DNA of 28,170 bases from UPXZ01 sp047974405 (lineage in GTDB: Bacteria > Bacteroidota > Bacteroidia > Bacteroidales > Paludibacteraceae): NCBI GenBank assembly GCA_047974405.1, contig JBKECI010000108.1, positions 1 to 28,170 of the forward strand, given 5' to 3'. A program made the translations under genes and the position numbers. Shown here in pieces: positions 26,901 through 28,170 of the stretch. How positions within the stretch are numbered: the first letter of the stretch is position 1; each line of letters starts with the position of its first letter. A model generated the notes under the pieces. The model saw only the letters and a list, made by a program, of their open reading frames with translations, made no database searches and was not told where the DNA came from.

Positions 26901-27068
26901 TACTCGGGAGTTTTATACAACGGCACGTACAATATTTGTACCTTTGGGTTTCCTTTTGAAACCATAAAAGGCGAGAAAGAGAGAGACGATTTAATGCGTA
27001 ACGTGCTTCATTTCTTGTTTGAAGAGGGGGGGAGACAAGCAAAGAAAAATAAAAAATCGAAAAATTAA
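23961..27068 (+). CDS. Secreted N-acetylmuramoyl-L-alanine amidase-like protein split by a golvesin-like domain
   Basis: The 1,035-residue product is of the type annotated in Bacteroidetes as xanthan lyase or golvesin C-terminal-like protein. A signal peptide (MKIKIKFLFFLSILLTIFSL) is followed by an acidic, low-complexity stretch to about 105. An amidase_3-like fold begins at HIALWQSHGLYY (H152) with E175 in GTREDLF. It is interrupted by a golvesin-like beta domain (about 230-370) and a very basic linker (about 378-420), then resumes with H500 (AFHTDAG) and E584 (ILLELLSHQNF). H-E-H-E is the zinc and catalytic set of peptidoglycan amidases. A fibronectin-III-like segment (about 630-710) and a C-terminal domain of about 300 residues follow. 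The start is ATG 23961; the frame extends to 23904, but only the shorter form begins with a signal peptide. Confidence 0.85.
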   Translation: MKIKIKFLFFLSILLTIFSLFAARYKFSHSVFPDLTNTDYKEREKNTLLDTVVQEFEEVDSISEDDLNKNDSIFALEDTLNVEEIIDTLTQKENDETETIAETDSVEIPFVIESKHRFNIPLSNHPLTKNMSQPFTPAKGLQNRHIALWQSHGLYYKQSKEKWMWQRANIFGTREDLFTQSFVLPFLVPMLENAGAAVLLPRERDTQLTEIIVDNDNSSNNSDFVLHSGRQKWEKGFLNGFANIKDVYLDGENPFIYGSYVQVQTTDDKESISTAEWLPHFPQKDKYALYISYKTLYNSSQNATYTVYHTGGATEFQVNQTMGGGTWIYLGTFTFDKGKNQNGRVVLSNLCSETDKIITADAIKIGGGMGNISRKRSDLVTKKVIKTPIKGKKYVYKYVKKRGKRVRVPVRRYKTKVTTSTQQFHNYSTSEMPRFVEGSRYWLQWAGVPDTVYSRTKSQDDYSDDFQSRGFWVNYLSGGSPSNPTSAGLSIPIDAALAFHTDAGRTSDSIIGTLAIHTAKNTQGKYFYNNGTSRWTGRDLTDKIQTQIVNDIREKYDTRWVRRQLWNRSYSESRVPEVPTILLELLSHQNFPDMRFGLDPRFRFDASRAIYKGMLRFISEQNNSDCIIQPLPVEAFSVQFKDSATVRLHWEPVEDPLEKTATPTGYIVYTRIGQGGFDNGEFSPENTFDKKIGKNKIYSFKVEAVNDGGKSFPSEILSACKTNSDTILLIVNAFNRVSAPASFSTPATSGFNSHWDAGVPYINDYKTTGEQVEFRKGLLYLSDENPGHGRSNTNLEGKVIAGNTFDYPLIHGISIKKGGYSFVSCSEKSIEQGGVRMSQYAAVDIILGKERQWTSLDKKTDEKVFKTFTPEMRKAIIQYANNSGNLFISGAHVVSDLSMPEQSTPAEYGFLVNLMKAKWAGYKVNGLGEVKIKDTRYFKDQTINFYNEPNSELYFVEAPDALEPTDEKAIPIGKYSGSELYSGVLYNGTYNICTFGFPFETIKGEKERDDLMRNVLHFLFEEGGRQAKKNKKSKN

Positions 27069-27160
27069 ACGACTCCGAAATACATATACAACCTTCTAAA
27101 AATTAAAATTTTCTGTTTTTTTTGAAGAAGACCTTATTACTCAATAAAAAAAATATCTAT
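27069..27160. other. Gap between the amidase and pdxA
   Basis: These 92 AT-rich bases show no convincing hairpin terminator (only a short aaaatt-aa-aatttt palindrome before a T-run at 27116-27124) and no clear promoter box. The two genes may be co-transcribed. Confidence 0.3.
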
Positions 27161-28170
27161 ATGACAAACGATAAAATTATCATTGGAATTACCCATGGAG
27201 ATGTCAACGGTATTGGATATGAAGTTATTCTAAAATCGCTTTTAGACCCACGAATTTTGGATATATTTGTTCCTGTAGTTTACGGTTCGCCCAAAATAGC
27301 GGCATTTTACCGAAAAAGCATTGATTTACCTATGCTTAATTTCAATGTAATAAATAGTGTACGAGAGATAACCGAAAAAAAAATAAACATCATCAATTGT
27401 GTGGATGAAGAATTGAAGGTAGAACTTGGAAAATCGACGATAGAGGCAGGAAAATCTGCCTTACAATCGCTTGAACGGGCAACCGAAGATTTAAAACAAG
27501 GCTTTGTTCATGCAATTGTAACTGCCCCTATCAACAAAAAAAACATACAGTCAGACGAGTTTCATTTTCCCGGACACACCGAATATCTGGAAGAAAAGTT
27601 TAAGGATAAAAACTCTTCATCGCTGATGATGCTTGTAAACGATGTAATACGCGTTGCGGTAGTTACAGGGCATATTCCTGTGAATGAGATATCAAAAAGC
27701 ATTACTGAGAATTTAATCTTAGAAAAATTACGAATATTCAATCATTCGCTGCGAAAAGATTTTTGCGTTGTTCGTCCCCGAATTGCCGTACTTAGTCTAA
27801 ATCCGCACGCTGGAGACGGAGGAGTGATAGGCGATGAGGAGCAGATAACCATTATCCCTGCCATTACAAAAGCAAACGATGAGGGCATTTTGTGCTTTGG
27901 TCCCTATCCGGCAGACGGCTTTTTCGGTTCGGGGAGTTTCGATAAGTTTGACGGCGTATTGGCCATGTATCACGATCAGGGATTAACCCCTTTCAAAGTA
28001 TTGGCAATGGAAAATGGAGTAAATTTTACCGCAGGGCTACCCATAATACGCACTTCGCCGGCTCATGGTACTGCCTATGATTTAGCCGGTCAAAACAAAG
28101 CGTCGGAACAGTCGTTTCTCAACGCTCTGTATTTGGCTTGCGATATACACAAAAGCAGGTTATTCTTCTC
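27161..28170 (+). CDS. pdxA: 4-hydroxythreonine-4-phosphate dehydrogenase (partial at the right edge)
   Basis: The enzyme oxidises 4-phosphohydroxy-L-threonine in the DXP-dependent pathway to pyridoxal phosphate (vitamin B6). The frame is open from ATG 27161 to the window end with 336 whole codons and no stop, so roughly the last 25 residues are missing. The metal-binding His residues are in FPGHTEYLE, LNPHAGDGG and AMYHDQGLTPFK, and VTAPINKKNI and GLPIIRTSPAHGTAYD are family signatures. The cofactor is NAD; the protein is cytosolic and dimeric in known members. There is no Shine-Dalgarno site. Confidence 0.95.
   Translation, partial: MTNDKIIIGITHGDVNGIGYEVILKSLLDPRILDIFVPVVYGSPKIAAFYRKSIDLPMLNFNVINSVREITEKKINIINCVDEELKVELGKSTIEAGKSALQSLERATEDLKQGFVHAIVTAPINKKNIQSDEFHFPGHTEYLEEKFKDKNSSSLMMLVNDVIRVAVVTGHIPVNEISKSITENLILEKLRIFNHSLRKDFCVVRPRIAVLSLNPHAGDGGVIGDEEQITIIPAITKANDEGILCFGPYPADGFFGSGSFDKFDGVLAMYHDQGLTPFKVLAMENGVNFTAGLPIIRTSPAHGTAYDLAGQNKASEQSFLNALYLACDIHKSRLFF

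Overview
The window looks like chromosome from a member of the Bacteroidetes, probably order Bacteroidales. Low-GC coding sequence, an almost complete lack of Shine-Dalgarno sites, several promoters of the Bacteroidetes sigma-factor type (TTTG / TAnnTTTG), and family-level signatures (TIGR02757 protein, receiver-like/PEP-synthase-like fusion, golvesin-type amidase, PurB/NADP-GDH types) support this. Species cannot be named from the sequence alone.

Region 1 (1 to about 6,300) is accessory. It opens with a 655-bp internally deleted IS3-family element that keeps both terminal inverted repeats. Next come, on the minus strand, a 1,102-residue composite repeat protein (GLUG + BspA-like LRR + WG repeats, no signal peptide) and an AbiE-like toxin-antitoxin pair. 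A perfect 12+12-bp palindrome overlaps the only usable start codon of the antitoxin-like gene. Directly beyond it, on the plus strand, lies a decayed LanC-like (lanthionine synthetase) fragment with two in-frame stops, which no open reading frame reveals. The region reads as a turnover site between a lost lanthipeptide-type locus, a defence-type module and a transposon.

Region 2 (about 6,300 to 28,170) is ordinary conserved chromosome. gdhA (minus) diverges from a large receiver-like/PEP-synthase-like protein of unknown role (plus). This is followed by a voltage-gated-type K+ channel with a C-terminal zinc ribbon, a TIGR02757 protein, the NAD(P)HX repair enzyme and rlmN, all on plus. A terminator separates rlmN from a convergent small membrane protein with a Cys/His metal-site-like tail, which diverges from an aminopeptidase P gene. 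An MsbA-like ABC exporter and purB run on minus, probably as one transcript (purB first). purB diverges from a YgjP-like metallopeptidase, which is followed by a BASS-family transporter, a secreted amidase split by a golvesin-like domain, and pdxA, which runs off the right edge.

The best candidates for something undescribed are the AbiE-like pair together with its palindrome and the downstream GLUG/LRR/WG protein. After these come the LanC relic, the receiver-like/PEP-synthase-like protein lacking a phosphohistidine domain, and the split amidase. No tRNA, rRNA, CRISPR array or replication origin was seen.
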